Part shown: positions 55,193-64,000 of the stretch, in pieces | Layout: each line of letters begins with the position of its first letter | Position numbering within the stretch: the first letter of the stretch is position 1 | Source: Burkholderiales bacterium | GTDB taxonomy: Bacteria > Pseudomonadota > Gammaproteobacteria > Burkholderiales > Casimicrobiaceae | Assembly (NCBI GenBank): GCA_025927765.1 | Contig: JAICKU010000005.1 | Coordinates: 33,200 to 97,199, forward strand | Length of the DNA stretch: 64,000 nucleotides | Reading direction: 5' to 3' | Made by a program: the position numbers and the translations under genes | The notes under the pieces: generated by a model | The model's database searches: none | Seen by the model: the letters and a program-made list of their open reading frames with translations, nothing else | Told to the model about the DNA's origin: nothing

Positions 55193-57519
55193 CAGAATAA
55201 TTGGTTGCGGACGTCGCGCGCGGGCGGCGATCCTGGCGCCAGCGCCGGCGCGAGTGCGTCCTGCGCCATGCGCGGCGTGAATTCCGCCATGAACCAGTCC
55301 GAGTAGCGGCTCGCGTCGTCGCGCAGGCCGGTGGCGGGGTCGATGCGCAGCGAAACGACGCCCTGCGGCGGCTCGGGCACGTCCTCCGGCACGCCCTTCA
55401 GCGTCTTGTCCATGTACGCGATCCACATCGGCAGTGCCGCGGCACTGCCCGTCTCGCTGCTGCCCAGCGTCTTCGGCTGGTCGAACCCGATCCACGCGAT
55501 GCCGACTTCGGCCTCGTTGAAGCCGCAGAACCATGCGTCGATGCTGTCGTTCGTGGTGCCCGTCTTGCCGGCGAGGTCCTTGCGCTTCAATTGCGCGACG
55601 CGCGCGCCGGTGCCGGTGGTCACGACCTCGTGCAGCAGCGACTGCATGATGAACGCGTTGCGCGGATCGATCGCGCGCTCGGCATCCTTGCCGGCGATCT
55701 GCGGCTTCGCCTGCGACAGCACCTCTCCATGGCTGTCCGTGATCTTCGAGATCAGGAACGGCGTGATCCGGTAGCCGCCGTTGGCGAACACCGAGTAGGC
55801 GGTGGCCATCTGCATCGGCGTGACCGAGCCTGCGCCGAGCGCCATCGTGAGATAGGCGGGATGCAGCTTCGGGTCGAAGCCGAAGCGCGCGATGTAGTCC
55901 TGCGCGTACTGCGGCCCGATCGCCTGCAGCACGCGGATCGTCACGAGGTTCTTCGAGTGCGCGAGCGCGACACGAAGGCGCATCGGCCCCTCGAACTTGC
56001 CGTCGTAGTTCTTCGGCTCCCACGCTTCGCCGCCGGCCTTGTCGGCGGGCACGAAGAACGGCGCGTCGTTGATGATCGTCGCCGGCGTGAAGCCCTTCTC
56101 GAGCGCAGCGGAATAGATGAAAGGCTTGAACGCCGAGCCCGGTTGCCGCAGCGCCTGCGTGGCGTGGTTGAACTTGTTGCGGTCGTAGTCGAAGCCGCCG
56201 ACGAGTGCGAGGATCTCACCGTCCTGCGGCTTGACGGCGACGAACGCCGCTTCCGCCGACGGCATCTGCGTGATCGCGTAGTGGCCCTTGTCGTCGCGGC
56301 TGACGCGAATGACGGCACCCGCGCGTATACGCTGGTTCGCCGGCGCCTTGTCGGAGAGGGCGCGCGCGGCGAACTTGAGGCCGGCGCCCGTCACTTCTGC
56401 CTGATCTCCGTTCGATAGCACGACCCGTACCTGCGCCGGTGTCGCGAGCAGCACGACGGCGGTCTGGATGTTGTCGCTGTCCGGATAGTCCTGGAAGACC
56501 TTGTCGAGGACGGCCTCCTGGTCGGCGCCGTCCTTCGGCAGGTTCACGAAGTCGTCGGGGCCGCGATAGCCGTGCCGCTGGTCGTAGTCGATCACGCCCT
56601 TGCGGACGGCGGCATACGCCGCTTCCTGATCGGTGCGCCGGATCGTCGTCCATACCGTGATGCCGCGCGTGTACGCGGTGTCGCCGTAGGCGTCGTAGAC
56701 GACCTGCCGCGCCATTTCGGCCACGTAGTCGGCATGCATCGTCGACACTTCGCGTACCGGCGGCTTGGTGCGCAGTGGCGCGTTCTGTGCTTCCCGGTAC
56801 TGGTCGTCCGTAATGTAGTGAAGCTCATGCATCCGGCGCAGCACGTACAGCTGCCGGGCTTTCGCCCGCTTGGGGTTGGTGATCGGGTTGTACGCCGAGG
56901 GCGCCTTGGGCAGCCCGGCGAGCGTAGCGGCCTCGGACAGCGTGACGTCGGCGAGCGGCTTGCCGAAGTAGGTCTGCTCCGCGGCGGCGAAGCCGTAGGC
57001 GCGCTGGCCGAGGAAGATCTGGTTGATGTAGAGCTCGAGGATCTCGTCCTTGGACAGCGACGCCTCGATCTTCCACGCCAGGAGCGCCTCGCGAAGCTTG
57101 CGCGACACCGTCTTCTCGCGCGTCAGGAAGAAGTTGCGTGCCACCTGCATCGTGATCGTGCCGGCACCCTGTTGCGTGCCCGACGTGGCGTTGGCGAGCG
57201 CTGCGCGGAGCACGCTCAAATAGTCGACGCCGCCGTGTTGGTAGAAGCGCTCGTCCTCGGCGGCCAAAATGGCGTGTTTCATGACATCCGGGACTTCGCC
57301 GATGCGCACGACGGCACGCCGCTCCTCGCCGAATTCGCCGATCAGGTCACCATCGGCGGAGACGACGCGAAGGGGGATCTTCGGCTGGTAGTCGGTCAGC
57401 TTGTCGAGAGGAGGGAGCGTCGGCCACAGCAGCGCCAGCACGAAGGCGCCGAGCAGCGCGCCGACGACCGCAAGCCCCAGGACGACCGACCCGGTATAGA
57501 GTAGCCAGCGTTTTAGCAC
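55192..57519 (-). CDS. mrcA: Penicillin-binding protein 1A, bifunctional
   Basis: Class A PBP with glycosyltransferase (GT51) and transpeptidase domains, making septal and lateral peptidoglycan at the inner membrane. The 775 residues have an N-terminal membrane anchor (VVGALLGAFVLALLW). The GT51 motifs are AEDERFYQHGGVDY and GAGTITMQVARNFFL. The transpeptidase motifs are SxxK in QPGSAFKPFIYSAALE, SxN in AHSKNLVT and KTG in GKTGTTNDSIDAWFCG. Domain order and length are normal. It is divergent from pilM. Confidence 0.95.
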   Translation of the reverse strand: MLKRWLLYTGSVVLGLAVVGALLGAFVLALLWPTLPPLDKLTDYQPKIPLRVVSADGDLIGEFGEERRAVVRIGEVPDVMKHAILAAEDERFYQHGGVDYLSVLRAALANATSGTQQGAGTITMQVARNFFLTREKTVSRKLREALLAWKIEASLSKDEILELYINQIFLGQRAYGFAAAEQTYFGKPLADVTLSEAATLAGLPKAPSAYNPITNPKRAKARQLYVLRRMHELHYITDDQYREAQNAPLRTKPPVREVSTMHADYVAEMARQVVYDAYGDTAYTRGITVWTTIRRTDQEAAYAAVRKGVIDYDQRHGYRGPDDFVNLPKDGADQEAVLDKVFQDYPDSDNIQTAVVLLATPAQVRVVLSNGDQAEVTGAGLKFAARALSDKAPANQRIRAGAVIRVSRDDKGHYAITQMPSAEAAFVAVKPQDGEILALVGGFDYDRNKFNHATQALRQPGSAFKPFIYSAALEKGFTPATIINDAPFFVPADKAGGEAWEPKNYDGKFEGPMRLRVALAHSKNLVTIRVLQAIGPQYAQDYIARFGFDPKLHPAYLTMALGAGSVTPMQMATAYSVFANGGYRITPFLISKITDSHGEVLSQAKPQIAGKDAERAIDPRNAFIMQSLLHEVVTTGTGARVAQLKRKDLAGKTGTTNDSIDAWFCGFNEAEVGIAWIGFDQPKTLGSSETGSAAALPMWIAYMDKTLKGVPEDVPEPPQGVVSLRIDPATGLRDDASRYSDWFMAEFTPRMAQDALAPALAPGSPPARDVRNQLF

Positions 57520-57558
57520 GATGGAATAAAACCGATTTTGGGGCGGGGTGCGAAGGGG

Positions 57559-57564
57559 ATTATA
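57559..57564 (-). promoter_or_regulatory. Probable -10 element for mrcA
   Basis: An exact TATAAT on the minus strand (57564-57559) lies about 40 bases upstream of the mrcA start in the 146-base gap shared with pilM. The matching -35 is not obvious. For pilM, TTGTCC (57627-57632) and TTATCA at 17 bases form a weaker candidate on the other strand. Confidence 0.45.
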
Positions 57565-57665
57565 GGCGCCGTTGCAACAGTCCGGCGCGCGAAAGGAAAC
57601 ATTTGGACGAGCGGTACGCTTGTCCCCCGCGTTTAATGTAGATTATCAGCAACCGGCCCATCGCC

Positions 57666-58757
57666 ATGATTGCCGAAAACTTATCCTCCGCTCTCGACTT
57701 GTTCAAAACGGGGTCGCCGACGCTGATTGGCGTCGATATCGCGTCGACCTCGCTGAAGCTCGTCGAGCTGTCCGATGCCGGCAAAGGCGGCGTGCGCCTC
57801 GAGCGCTACGTGATCGAGCCGCTGCCCAAGGACGTGGTGACCGACGGCAATATCGTCAACATCGAGCTCTGCGCCGACATCCTGAGGCGCGCCTGGAAGC
57901 GCCTCGGCAGCCGCAACCGCAACCTGGCGCTCGCGCTGCCCGCCGCCATGGTCATCACCAAGAAGATCATCGTCGCCGCCGGCCAGCGCGAGGAGGACCT
58001 CGAGCTCACCGTCGAGGCCGAGGCCAACCAGTACATCCCGTTCGCGCTCGACGAGGTCAATCTCGACTTCCAGGAGATCGGGCCGGCGCCCAACAACCCC
58101 GACGAAGTCGAGGTGCTGATCGCCGCGTCGCGGAAGGAAAAGGTCGAGGACCGCGTTGCCGTGGCGGAAGCCGCCGGCCTCAAGGCGCGCGTGATGGACG
58201 TCGAATCGTACGCGACGCAGGAGGCGTACCGGCTGATCGCGCCCACGCTGCCTGCCAACGGCCGCGACCAGAACATCGCGCTGGTGGACATCGGGGCGCA
58301 CGTCATGCACTTCTATGTGCTCCGCAACGGGCAGATGCTATTTTCGCGTGATCAGGCGTTCGGCGGCAATCAGCTGACGCAGGACATCCAGCGCGCCTTC
58401 AACCTGTCGGCCGACGAGGCCGAGTCGGCCCGCAAGAACCAGGGCCTGCCGGAGAACTACGACCACGACGTTCTCCAGCCGTTCATGGAGTCGCTCGCGC
58501 TCGAAGTCACCCGCGCGCTGCAGTTCTTCTTCACGTCGACATCGTACAACCAGGTCGACCAGATCGTGCTCGCCGGCGGCTGCGCGCTCCTGCCCGGCCT
58601 CGACGAACTCGTCGCGAAGCGCGCCGGGGTGGCGACGATGGTGGCCAACCCGTTCGGTGCGATGCAGATGTCCGACCGCGTGCGGCCGCGCCAGCTCGCG
58701 CAGGAAGCGCCGATGCTGATGATCGCGACCGGCCTCGCGATGCGCAGTTTCGAGTAA
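57666..58757 (+). CDS. pilM: Type IV pilus inner-membrane complex, actin-like PilM
   Basis: PilM is the cytoplasmic actin-like protein that binds the N-terminus of PilN in the type IV pilus alignment complex. The 363 residues carry GVDIASTSLKLVEL (phosphate 1), IALVDIGAHVMHFYVL and QIVLAGGCALLPGL (ATP-binding elements). The length is as usual for PilM. ATG 57666 is preferred since the conserved fold begins 20 residues later. It starts the operon pilMNOPQ. Confidence 0.95.
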   Translation: MIAENLSSALDLFKTGSPTLIGVDIASTSLKLVELSDAGKGGVRLERYVIEPLPKDVVTDGNIVNIELCADILRRAWKRLGSRNRNLALALPAAMVITKKIIVAAGQREEDLELTVEAEANQYIPFALDEVNLDFQEIGPAPNNPDEVEVLIAASRKEKVEDRVAVAEAAGLKARVMDVESYATQEAYRLIAPTLPANGRDQNIALVDIGAHVMHFYVLRNGQMLFSRDQAFGGNQLTQDIQRAFNLSADEAESARKNQGLPENYDHDVLQPFMESLALEVTRALQFFFTSTSYNQVDQIVLAGGCALLPGLDELVAKRAGVATMVANPFGAMQMSDRVRPRQLAQEAPMLMIATGLAMRSFE

Positions 58758-58769
58758 TCGAGGGGGCAC

Positions 58770-59396
58770 ATGATGCGCATCAACCTCCTGCCCCACCGCG
58801 AGCAGAAGCGCCAGGCGCGCCAGCGACAGTTCGTTTCGCTCGCCGTCGCCCTGGCGATCCTCGGCGTCGCCATCGTCGCGCTCGTCCACGTGATCCTCGC
58901 CGCGCGCATCGACAACCAGGTGTCGCGCAACACGCTGCTCAAGACGAAGATCGCCGAGCTCGACAAGCAGATCAAGGAAATCGACAAGCTGCGCGACCAG
59001 ATCCAGCAGGTGCTGGCGCGCAAGCAGGTCGTCGAGACGCTGCAGGCGAACCGCAACGAGGCGGTGCATCTGCTCGACCAGCTGGTACGCCAGCTGCCCG
59101 AAGGCGTGTACCTGCAGTCGGTCAAGCAGACCGACAAGAAGGTGCAGATCGTGGGCTTCGCGCAGTCGAACGCGCGCGTGTCGACGCTGATGCGCAACAT
59201 CGAGGGCTCGCCGTGGCTCGAGAAGCCGGCGCTCGTCGAAATCAAGCTCGTGAGCGTTCCAGCGCAGGGACGCACGCCGGCGCAACAGCTCAATCAGTTC
59301 ACGCTCAACTTCGAGATCCGGCGTGCGACGCCTGAAGCCGTGGCGGGTGCCCCGGGTTCGACCAGGACGGCGCAGGCGAAGGGAGGCCGGCCATGA
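58770..59396 (+). CDS. pilN: Type IV pilus assembly protein PilN
   Basis: A bitopic membrane protein that contacts PilM through its short cytoplasmic N-terminus (INLLPHREQKR, conserved INLLP motif). The membrane segment lies at about residues 18-40 (VSLAVALAILGVAIVALVHV), followed by a coiled-coil-like periplasmic part (LKTKIAELDKQIKEIDKLRD) and a ferredoxin-like end. The two tandem ATGs at 58770 and 58773 are both possible. Total 208 residues. The stop overlaps the pilO ATG. Confidence 0.93.
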   Translation: MMRINLLPHREQKRQARQRQFVSLAVALAILGVAIVALVHVILAARIDNQVSRNTLLKTKIAELDKQIKEIDKLRDQIQQVLARKQVVETLQANRNEAVHLLDQLVRQLPEGVYLQSVKQTDKKVQIVGFAQSNARVSTLMRNIEGSPWLEKPALVEIKLVSVPAQGRTPAQQLNQFTLNFEIRRATPEAVAGAPGSTRTAQAKGGRP

Positions 59397-60025
59397 CGCT
59401 CGACGATTTCAGGCGCCTCAACTTCCGCGAGGTCGGCAAGTGGCCGGCCGCGCCCAAGGTCATCGTCCTGATGCTCGTCGTGCTGTTCATCGTCGCGGCC
59501 GGCGCGTGGTTCGACTGGAAGGATCAGTGGGACTCGCTCCAGACGGCCGAGGCCGAGGAGTTGAAGCTCAAGGACCAGTTCAAGGACAAGAAGGCGAAGG
59601 CGATCAACTACGACCTCTACGTGCAGCAGTTGGCCGAGGTCGAGCAGTCGTTCGGCGCACTCGTGAAGCAGTTGCCGAACAAGTCGGAGATCGACGCGCT
59701 TCTCACGGACATCAACCAGGCGGGCCTCGGACGCGGCCTGCAGTTCGACCTGTTCCGTCCCGCGCCGCAGGAAAAGATGGCCGACTTCTACGCGGAGCTG
59801 CCCATCAACATCAAGATCACCGGCAACTATCACGACATCGGAGCGTTCGCGAGCGACGTCGCGGCGCTGCCGCGGATCGTGACGCTGAACGACATCGCGA
59901 TCGGCAACGACAAGGGCACGCTTTCGATGGATGCGGTGGCCAAGACGTTCCGCTACCTCGACGAGGAAGAGGTCGCGAAACAGCGCGCGGCGGCGAAGGG
60001 CGCGAAGGGAGCGGCGAAGAAATGA
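59393..60025 (+). CDS. pilO: Type IV pilus assembly protein PilO
   Basis: A bitopic inner-membrane protein of the pilus alignment complex, dimerising with PilN. A membrane segment (VIVLMLVVLFIVAAGAWFDW) at about residues 25-42 is followed by a helical periplasmic stretch (DSLQTAEAEELKLKDQFKDK) and a globular domain. Its C-terminal Lys/Ala-rich tail (AKGAKGAAKK) is hydrophilic. It is coupled to pilN and pilP by 4-base overlaps. Confidence 0.92.
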   Translation: MTLDDFRRLNFREVGKWPAAPKVIVLMLVVLFIVAAGAWFDWKDQWDSLQTAEAEELKLKDQFKDKKAKAINYDLYVQQLAEVEQSFGALVKQLPNKSEIDALLTDINQAGLGRGLQFDLFRPAPQEKMADFYAELPINIKITGNYHDIGAFASDVAALPRIVTLNDIAIGNDKGTLSMDAVAKTFRYLDEEEVAKQRAAAKGAKGAAKK

Positions 60026-60561
60026 GGCGCGCGCTATTCGTCACGCTGTCGTCGGTGGCGCTGCTCGCCGGATGCGGCACGAGCAGCCATCAGGACCTGA
60101 TCGACTGGATGGCCGCGCAGGGCAAGGGCGAGCGCGGGCACCTCGAACCCATTCCGCAGATCAAGCCCTACGAACCGTTCACGTACAACGACTTCGACAT
60201 GCCCGATCCGTTCAAGCCGCGCAAGATCGAGCCCACGAAGTCGGACAGCACGAGCAAGCTCGCGCCCGATCTCAATCGCCGCAAGGAGCCGCTCGAGGCG
60301 TACCCGATCGAATCGCTGTCGATGGTGGGCACGCTCGAGAAGGGCAAGACGCTCTACGCGCTCATCAAGACGCCCGAGAAGGATCTCTACCAGGTGCGTC
60401 CCGGCATGCACATGGGGCAGAACTACGGCGTCATCGTCGCCATCACCGATAACGACATCAAGCTCAAGGAACTGATGCAGGACGGGTCGGGGGACTGGTC
60501 GGAGCGGTCCAGCACGCTCAACCTGCTCTCGGCAGACCAAAAACAGGAGCAGAAAAAATGA
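60022..60561 (+). CDS. pilP: Type IV pilus lipoprotein PilP
   Basis: An inner-membrane lipoprotein that connects PilNO with the secretin PilQ. The 179 residues include lipobox LLAGC (Cys18), a linker of about 50 residues and a beta-domain of the PilP kind (LSMVGTLEKGKTLYALIKTP, then VRPGMHMGQNYGVIVAITD). Length is normal. ATG 60022 overlaps the pilO stop, and the stop overlaps the pilQ start. Confidence 0.93.
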   Translation: MRRALFVTLSSVALLAGCGTSSHQDLIDWMAAQGKGERGHLEPIPQIKPYEPFTYNDFDMPDPFKPRKIEPTKSDSTSKLAPDLNRRKEPLEAYPIESLSMVGTLEKGKTLYALIKTPEKDLYQVRPGMHMGQNYGVIVAITDNDIKLKELMQDGSGDWSERSSTLNLLSADQKQEQKK

Positions 60562-62804
60562 ACGCGAACGGCGTCGGTCGGTGGAGCCGGGGGAGGCTCG
60601 CCGCGTGCAGAATGTTCATTGCGTGCGTCGCCGGCGTCGCCGCCGCCTCGGTGGCGGTGACGGCGAACGCGGCGGCGAACACGATCGAGAAGGTGTCCGT
60701 GACGCGTGCCGCGTCGGGCAGCACGATCGTGACGTTCGATCTCAAGTCGCCACCCGCCAACCCGCCCGCCGGCTTCGCCACCGCCACGCCGCCGCGCATC
60801 GCGCTCGACTTCTTCGACACCGCGAGCGCGCTGCCGTCGAACCAGCGCGCCGTCGACGATCCCGCGCTTCGCAACCTGCAGTTCGTCGAAGCGGGCAATC
60901 GCACGCGCGTCGTGTTCAGCCTGAACAAGCCGCAGGTCTTCGACACCAAGGTCGAAGGCAAGACCGTCGTCGTCACGCTGAACGACAGCATGACGGCCGC
61001 GACACCCACCGCGCCAGCACCCGTGCAGCGCTTCGCCGAAGCGGGTCCCTCCAACCAGCAGCATGCGCTGCGGGACGTCGACTTCCGTCGCGGGCGCAAC
61101 GGCGAAGGCCGCATCATCGTCGACCTCTCGGACAACAACACCGGGATCGACATCCGGCAGCAGGGACGCCAGCTGATCGTCGACTTCCAGAAGACGAGCG
61201 TGCCGCGCAACCTGGAGCGGCGCCTCGACGTCGCCGACTTCAACACGCCGGTCGTCACCGTCGATACGTTCGAGCAGAACGGCAACGCGCGGATGGTCAT
61301 CCAGCCGCAGGGCCTGTGGGAACACTCGGCGTACCAGGCGGAGAACCGATTCATCATCGAGGTGAAGCCCGTCGTCGACGATCCGAACAAGCTGGTGCAG
61401 GGCACACGCGCGGGATACAAGGGCGAGAAGCTGTCGCTCAACTTCCAGAACATCGAAGTGCGCTCGGTGCTTCAGGTGATCGCCGACTTCACGGGCTTGA
61501 ACATCGTCACCAGCGACACGGTCAACGGCAGCCTGACGCTGCGGCTGAAGGACGTGCCCTGGGACCAGGCGCTCGACATCATCCTGCAGACCAAGGGCCT
61601 CGACATGCGCAAGAACGGCAACATCGTTCTGATCGCGCCGCGCGAGGAACTGGCGCTGAAGGAGAAGCAGCAGCTCGAATCGCAGGCGCAGATCAACGAC
61701 CTCGAGCCGCTGCAAACGGAAACGTTCCAGCTGAACTACGCGAAGGCGAGCGACATCCTCAACATCATCAAGGGCACGTCCGGCGGCGGCGCGCCCGGCG
61801 CGCCGGTGGCCGCACAGTTCCTGTCGAAGCGCGGCACCGCGTTCGTCGATCCGCGCACGAACATCCTGTTCGTCACCGACATCGGCAGCCGCCTCGAGGA
61901 AGTGCGCCGCGTGATCAGGCAGGTGGACACGGCGGTACGGCAGGTGCTGATCGAGGCGCGGATCGTCATCGCCGACGACACGTTCAGCCGCCAGCTCGGT
62001 ATCCGCTTCGGCCAGCAGACCGGCGCCACGCTCTTCGGCCGCCGCTATTCGCTCGGCAGCGGCGGCTCGCTCGCCACGCAGCCGGTCGTGTCGCTGTCGG
62101 GCGGTACGGGCGGCACCGTGACGCGAACCACTGAAACGCAGACGCCGTTCGAGCTGGCATCGGGCATTGCGACAGCGGGCTATTCGAACGACCCGCAGCT
62201 CAACGTGAACCTGCCGGTCGCGAACCCTGCGGGACAGCTCGCGCTGACGCTGATCAACCTTGGCAGCGGCAACCTCATCAACCTCGAGCTGTCGGCACTC
62301 GAAGCGGACAACCGCGGCAAGGTCGTGTCGAGCCCGCGCGTGATCACCGGCGACAATCAGAAGGCGCACATCGAGCAGGGGACGGAAATTCCGTACGTGA
62401 CGCCGGGCAGCGCCAATTCGCCGGCAACGGTGTCGTTCAAGAAGGCCGTGCTCGCGCTCGACGTCACGCCGCAGATCACGCCCGACGGCCGTGTGATCAT
62501 GCAGGTCGAGATCCGCAAGGATTCGGTCGGCCAGCTCGTGAACGTGCAGGGCGGCGGCCAGGTGCCGGCGATCGACACGAAGAACGTGCTGACGCAGATC
62601 GCCGTCAACAACGGCGACACCGCGGTGATCGGCGGCATCTACGAGGAAGTGATCCGCAACGACAAGACGCAGGTGCCGTTCCTCGGCGACGTGCCGGTGC
62701 TCGGCAACCTCTTCAAGACCACGAGCCGGTCGAGCCAAAAGACCGAACTCCTGATCTTCCTCACGCCGCGGATCGTGCGCGACACGGTCACGTCGATCCG
62801 CTAG
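60558..62804 (+). CDS. pilQ: Type IV pilus secretin PilQ
   Basis: PilQ forms the outer-membrane ring through which type IV pili pass. The 748-residue protein has a signal peptide (MFIACVAGVAAASVAVTANA after an Arg-rich start), two peptidoglycan-binding AMIN domains (about 30-130 and 170-270), an STN/N0 domain (KLSLNFQNIEVRSVLQVIAD), N1 (ETFQLNYAKASDILNIIKGT) and the secretin core with VLIEARIVIADDTFSRQLG and GGIYEEVIRNDKTQVPFLGD, followed by VPVLGNLFKTTSRSSQKTEL. Order and length agree with the family. It is the last pilus gene; a palindrome separates it from aroK. Confidence 0.96.
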   Translation: MNANGVGRWSRGRLAACRMFIACVAGVAAASVAVTANAAANTIEKVSVTRAASGSTIVTFDLKSPPANPPAGFATATPPRIALDFFDTASALPSNQRAVDDPALRNLQFVEAGNRTRVVFSLNKPQVFDTKVEGKTVVVTLNDSMTAATPTAPAPVQRFAEAGPSNQQHALRDVDFRRGRNGEGRIIVDLSDNNTGIDIRQQGRQLIVDFQKTSVPRNLERRLDVADFNTPVVTVDTFEQNGNARMVIQPQGLWEHSAYQAENRFIIEVKPVVDDPNKLVQGTRAGYKGEKLSLNFQNIEVRSVLQVIADFTGLNIVTSDTVNGSLTLRLKDVPWDQALDIILQTKGLDMRKNGNIVLIAPREELALKEKQQLESQAQINDLEPLQTETFQLNYAKASDILNIIKGTSGGGAPGAPVAAQFLSKRGTAFVDPRTNILFVTDIGSRLEEVRRVIRQVDTAVRQVLIEARIVIADDTFSRQLGIRFGQQTGATLFGRRYSLGSGGSLATQPVVSLSGGTGGTVTRTTETQTPFELASGIATAGYSNDPQLNVNLPVANPAGQLALTLINLGSGNLINLELSALEADNRGKVVSSPRVITGDNQKAHIEQGTEIPYVTPGSANSPATVSFKKAVLALDVTPQITPDGRVIMQVEIRKDSVGQLVNVQGGGQVPAIDTKNVLTQIAVNNGDTAVIGGIYEEVIRNDKTQVPFLGDVPVLGNLFKTTSRSSQKTELLIFLTPRIVRDTVTSIR

Positions 62805-62818
62805 ATCCCGCGCCGGCT

Positions 62819-62905
62819 ACTTCGGGGTCAGAGCTGCAAGTCGCTTTGCTTTGCTGTCCTGGCTTCCCGAGGCCGGCGTTCGACTTGCAGCTCTGACCCC
62901 GAAGT
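62819..62905. repeat. REP-like palindrome, copy 6
   Basis: Two perfect 25-base arms, 62819-62843 and 62881-62905, around a 37-base centre. The outer foot reads acttcggggtcagag and the inner stem ctgcaagtcg. It sits 14 bases after the pilQ stop and ends 19 bases before aroK. A centre of similar length (31 bases) is seen in copy 4. Confidence 0.9.
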
Positions 62906-62924
62906 CACGTTTTACAATGCCCCG

Positions 62925-63503
62925 ATGACGTTGCATCGGGGCAATCTGTTTCTCGTAGGACTGATGGGCGCCGGCAAGACCACGCTCGGCCGCCAGCTCG
63001 CGCGACGCCTCGACAAGACGTTCGTCGACGCGGACCACGAGCTCGAGGCGCGGCTCGGCGTGCCCATCACGACGATGTTCGAAGTCGAAGGCGAGGCCGT
63101 GTTTCGCGATCGCGAGGAAGCGATCATCGGTGAGCTCACGCAGCGCGTCGACATCGTGCTGGCGACCGGCGGCGGTGCGGTCACGCGCGAAGCAAGCCGC
63201 GCGCATCTGCGCGAGAACGGCACGGTGCTGTACCTGCACGCGCAGCCCGAGACGCTGTGGCAGCGCCTTCGCACGAGCAAGCACCGGCCGATGCTGCACG
63301 CGGCCGACCCGCGCGAGCGGCTCGCCGAACTCTATCGCCTGCGCGATCCGCTGTACCGTGAAGTGGCCGACCATGTCGTCGAGTCGGACCGTGACGGCGT
63401 GATCCGCTTCGTGCGGTGGCTCGCGGCCGATCCCGTCGACGACCTGGCAATGCAACGGCTTTCCATAGCCATGCCGGATGGTGGCGGTGAAGGCGGGACA
63501 TGA
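62925..63503 (+). CDS. aroK: Shikimate kinase
   Basis: AroK phosphorylates shikimate in the chorismate pathway. The 192 residues hold Walker [19 protein letters not shown], the shikimate-binding [11 protein letters not shown] and [10 protein letters not shown], the GGGAV turn ([12 protein letters not shown]) and the ATP-lid region [20 protein letters not shown]. It is 120 bases after pilQ and shares the ancient pilMNOPQ-aroK-aroB arrangement. TACAAT at 62913-62918 ends only 6 bases before the ATG, too close for a normal leader, so its significance is doubtful. The stop overlaps the aroB start. Confidence 0.96.
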   Translation: MTLHRGNLFLVGLMGAGKTTLGRQLARRLDKTFVDADHELEARLGVPITTMFEVEGEAVFRDREEAIIGELTQRVDIVLATGGGAVTREASRAHLRENGTVLYLHAQPETLWQRLRTSKHRPMLHAADPRERLAELYRLRDPLYREVADHVVESDRDGVIRFVRWLAADPVDDLAMQRLSIAMPDGGGEGGT

Positions 63504-64000
63504 AGACGGTGGAGGTCGGGCTCGGCGCGCGCGCTTATACGATCCACGTCGGCGATGGATTGCTTGCGCGTGCCGACGAACTGCTCGCTGCGAGCATCGG
63601 CCAGCGCGTGGTGATCGTCACCAATGCGCTCGTCGCCGCGCATCATCTCGCGCCGCTCAAGACCGCGCTCGCGCGTACGGGCATCCGCGTCGACGTCGTG
63701 CTGCTGCCCGATGGTGAAGCGCATAAGAACCAGCGCACGCTCGACGATTTGCTGACGCGCCTTCTCGAGCTGCGCTGCGACCGGAGCACGACGTTGTTCG
63801 CGCTGGGCGGCGGCGTGATCGGCGACATCACCGGCTTCGCGGCGGCGATCTACCAGCGCGGAATTCCCTTCGTGCAGGTGCCGACCACGCTGCTTGCACA
63901 AGTCGATTCGTCGGTTGGCGGCAAGACGGGCATCAATCATCCGCTCGCCAAGAACATGATCGGCGCGTTCTGGCAGCCACGCGCCGTGCTGATCGACACC
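63500..64000 (+). CDS. aroB: 3-dehydroquinate synthase, 3' end outside window
   Basis: AroB cyclises DAHP to 3-dehydroquinate with NAD and a metal. The first 167 residues are visible and run off the window edge. They contain the NAD-binding [55 protein letters not shown] and the metal-site start [20 protein letters not shown], all hallmark AroB stretches. ATG 63500 overlaps the aroK stop (ATGA). Confidence 0.95.
   Translation, partial: MKTVEVGLGARAYTIHVGDGLLARADELLAASIGQRVVIVTNALVAAHHLAPLKTALARTGIRVDVVLLPDGEAHKNQRTLDDLLTRLLELRCDRSTTLFALGGGVIGDITGFAAAIYQRGIPFVQVPTTLLAQVDSSVGGKTGINHPLAKNMIGAFWQPRAVLIDT

Overview
The window is about 64 kb of GC-rich chromosomal DNA whose gene content and order look betaproteobacterial (Burkholderiales/Rhodocyclales-like). 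Pointers are a dusB-fis-purH-purD-hemF operon, cytochrome c4 divergent from engB, mrcA divergent from pilMNOPQ-aroK-aroB, homodimeric pyruvate dehydrogenase (aceE-aceF) and a BPSS1780-like membrane protein. Family-level taxonomy cannot be fixed from the sequence alone. No rRNA, tRNA, CRISPR array, prophage or complete insertion sequence was seen; this is mostly core genome with small accessory patches.

Left part (1-18.2 kb): nadD (cut by the window edge) and a DUF924 gene, a lone MFS transporter, two tiny exported proteins divergent from a large winged-helix/ATPase/TPR regulator that carries a frameshift, a CDF metal transporter, rpiA-proA, aceE-aceF, an MFS transporter coupled to 5-formyl-THF cyclo-ligase, and a divergent pepP-ubiH pair. 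A Ser/Asn-rich secreted protein with two degenerate EF-hand loops follows.

Middle (19.2-32.3 kb): a tightly packed six-gene operon, dusB-fis-purH-purD-hemF and a Nudix-acylphosphatase fusion, links tRNA modification, nucleoid structure, purine and haem synthesis. Then come a TetR regulator, a membrane protein preceded by a tandem repeat, and a complete branched-chain amino acid ABC system (livJ-livH-livM-livG-livF). That system has a strong promoter and a terminator after livJ that probably sets the excess of binding protein over transporter.

Right part (32.6-64 kb): an export block with an RND pump (adaptor plus inner-membrane pump), an HlyD-type lipoprotein with ABC ATPase and permease, a Pcm-like methyltransferase and a TolC channel; then cell-envelope sugar genes (waaA, waaC, a family 2 glycosyltransferase, a UDP-glucuronate-epimerase-like gene, rmlBACD) ending in a translationally coupled secreted serine protease. 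Next are cytochrome c4/engB, hemB with a structured leader or antisense RNA candidate, a small conserved gene with mrcA, and the type IV pilus assembly operon pilMNOPQ followed by aroK and aroB (cut by the window edge).

The least explained signal is a dispersed family of imperfect palindromes found six times between or against genes (near 6.6, 25.3, 26.2, 33.9, 37.0 and 62.9 kb). All share a GGGTCAGA-like core next to the outer foot, but each has its own inner stem sequence, which is matched between its two arms. They resemble REP elements moved by RAYT transposases, although no RAYT gene lies in the window. Other points of interest are the Nudix-acylphosphatase fusion, the single-base frameshift in the regulator, and three to four consecutive hairpins ending in a minus-strand terminator upstream of hemB.
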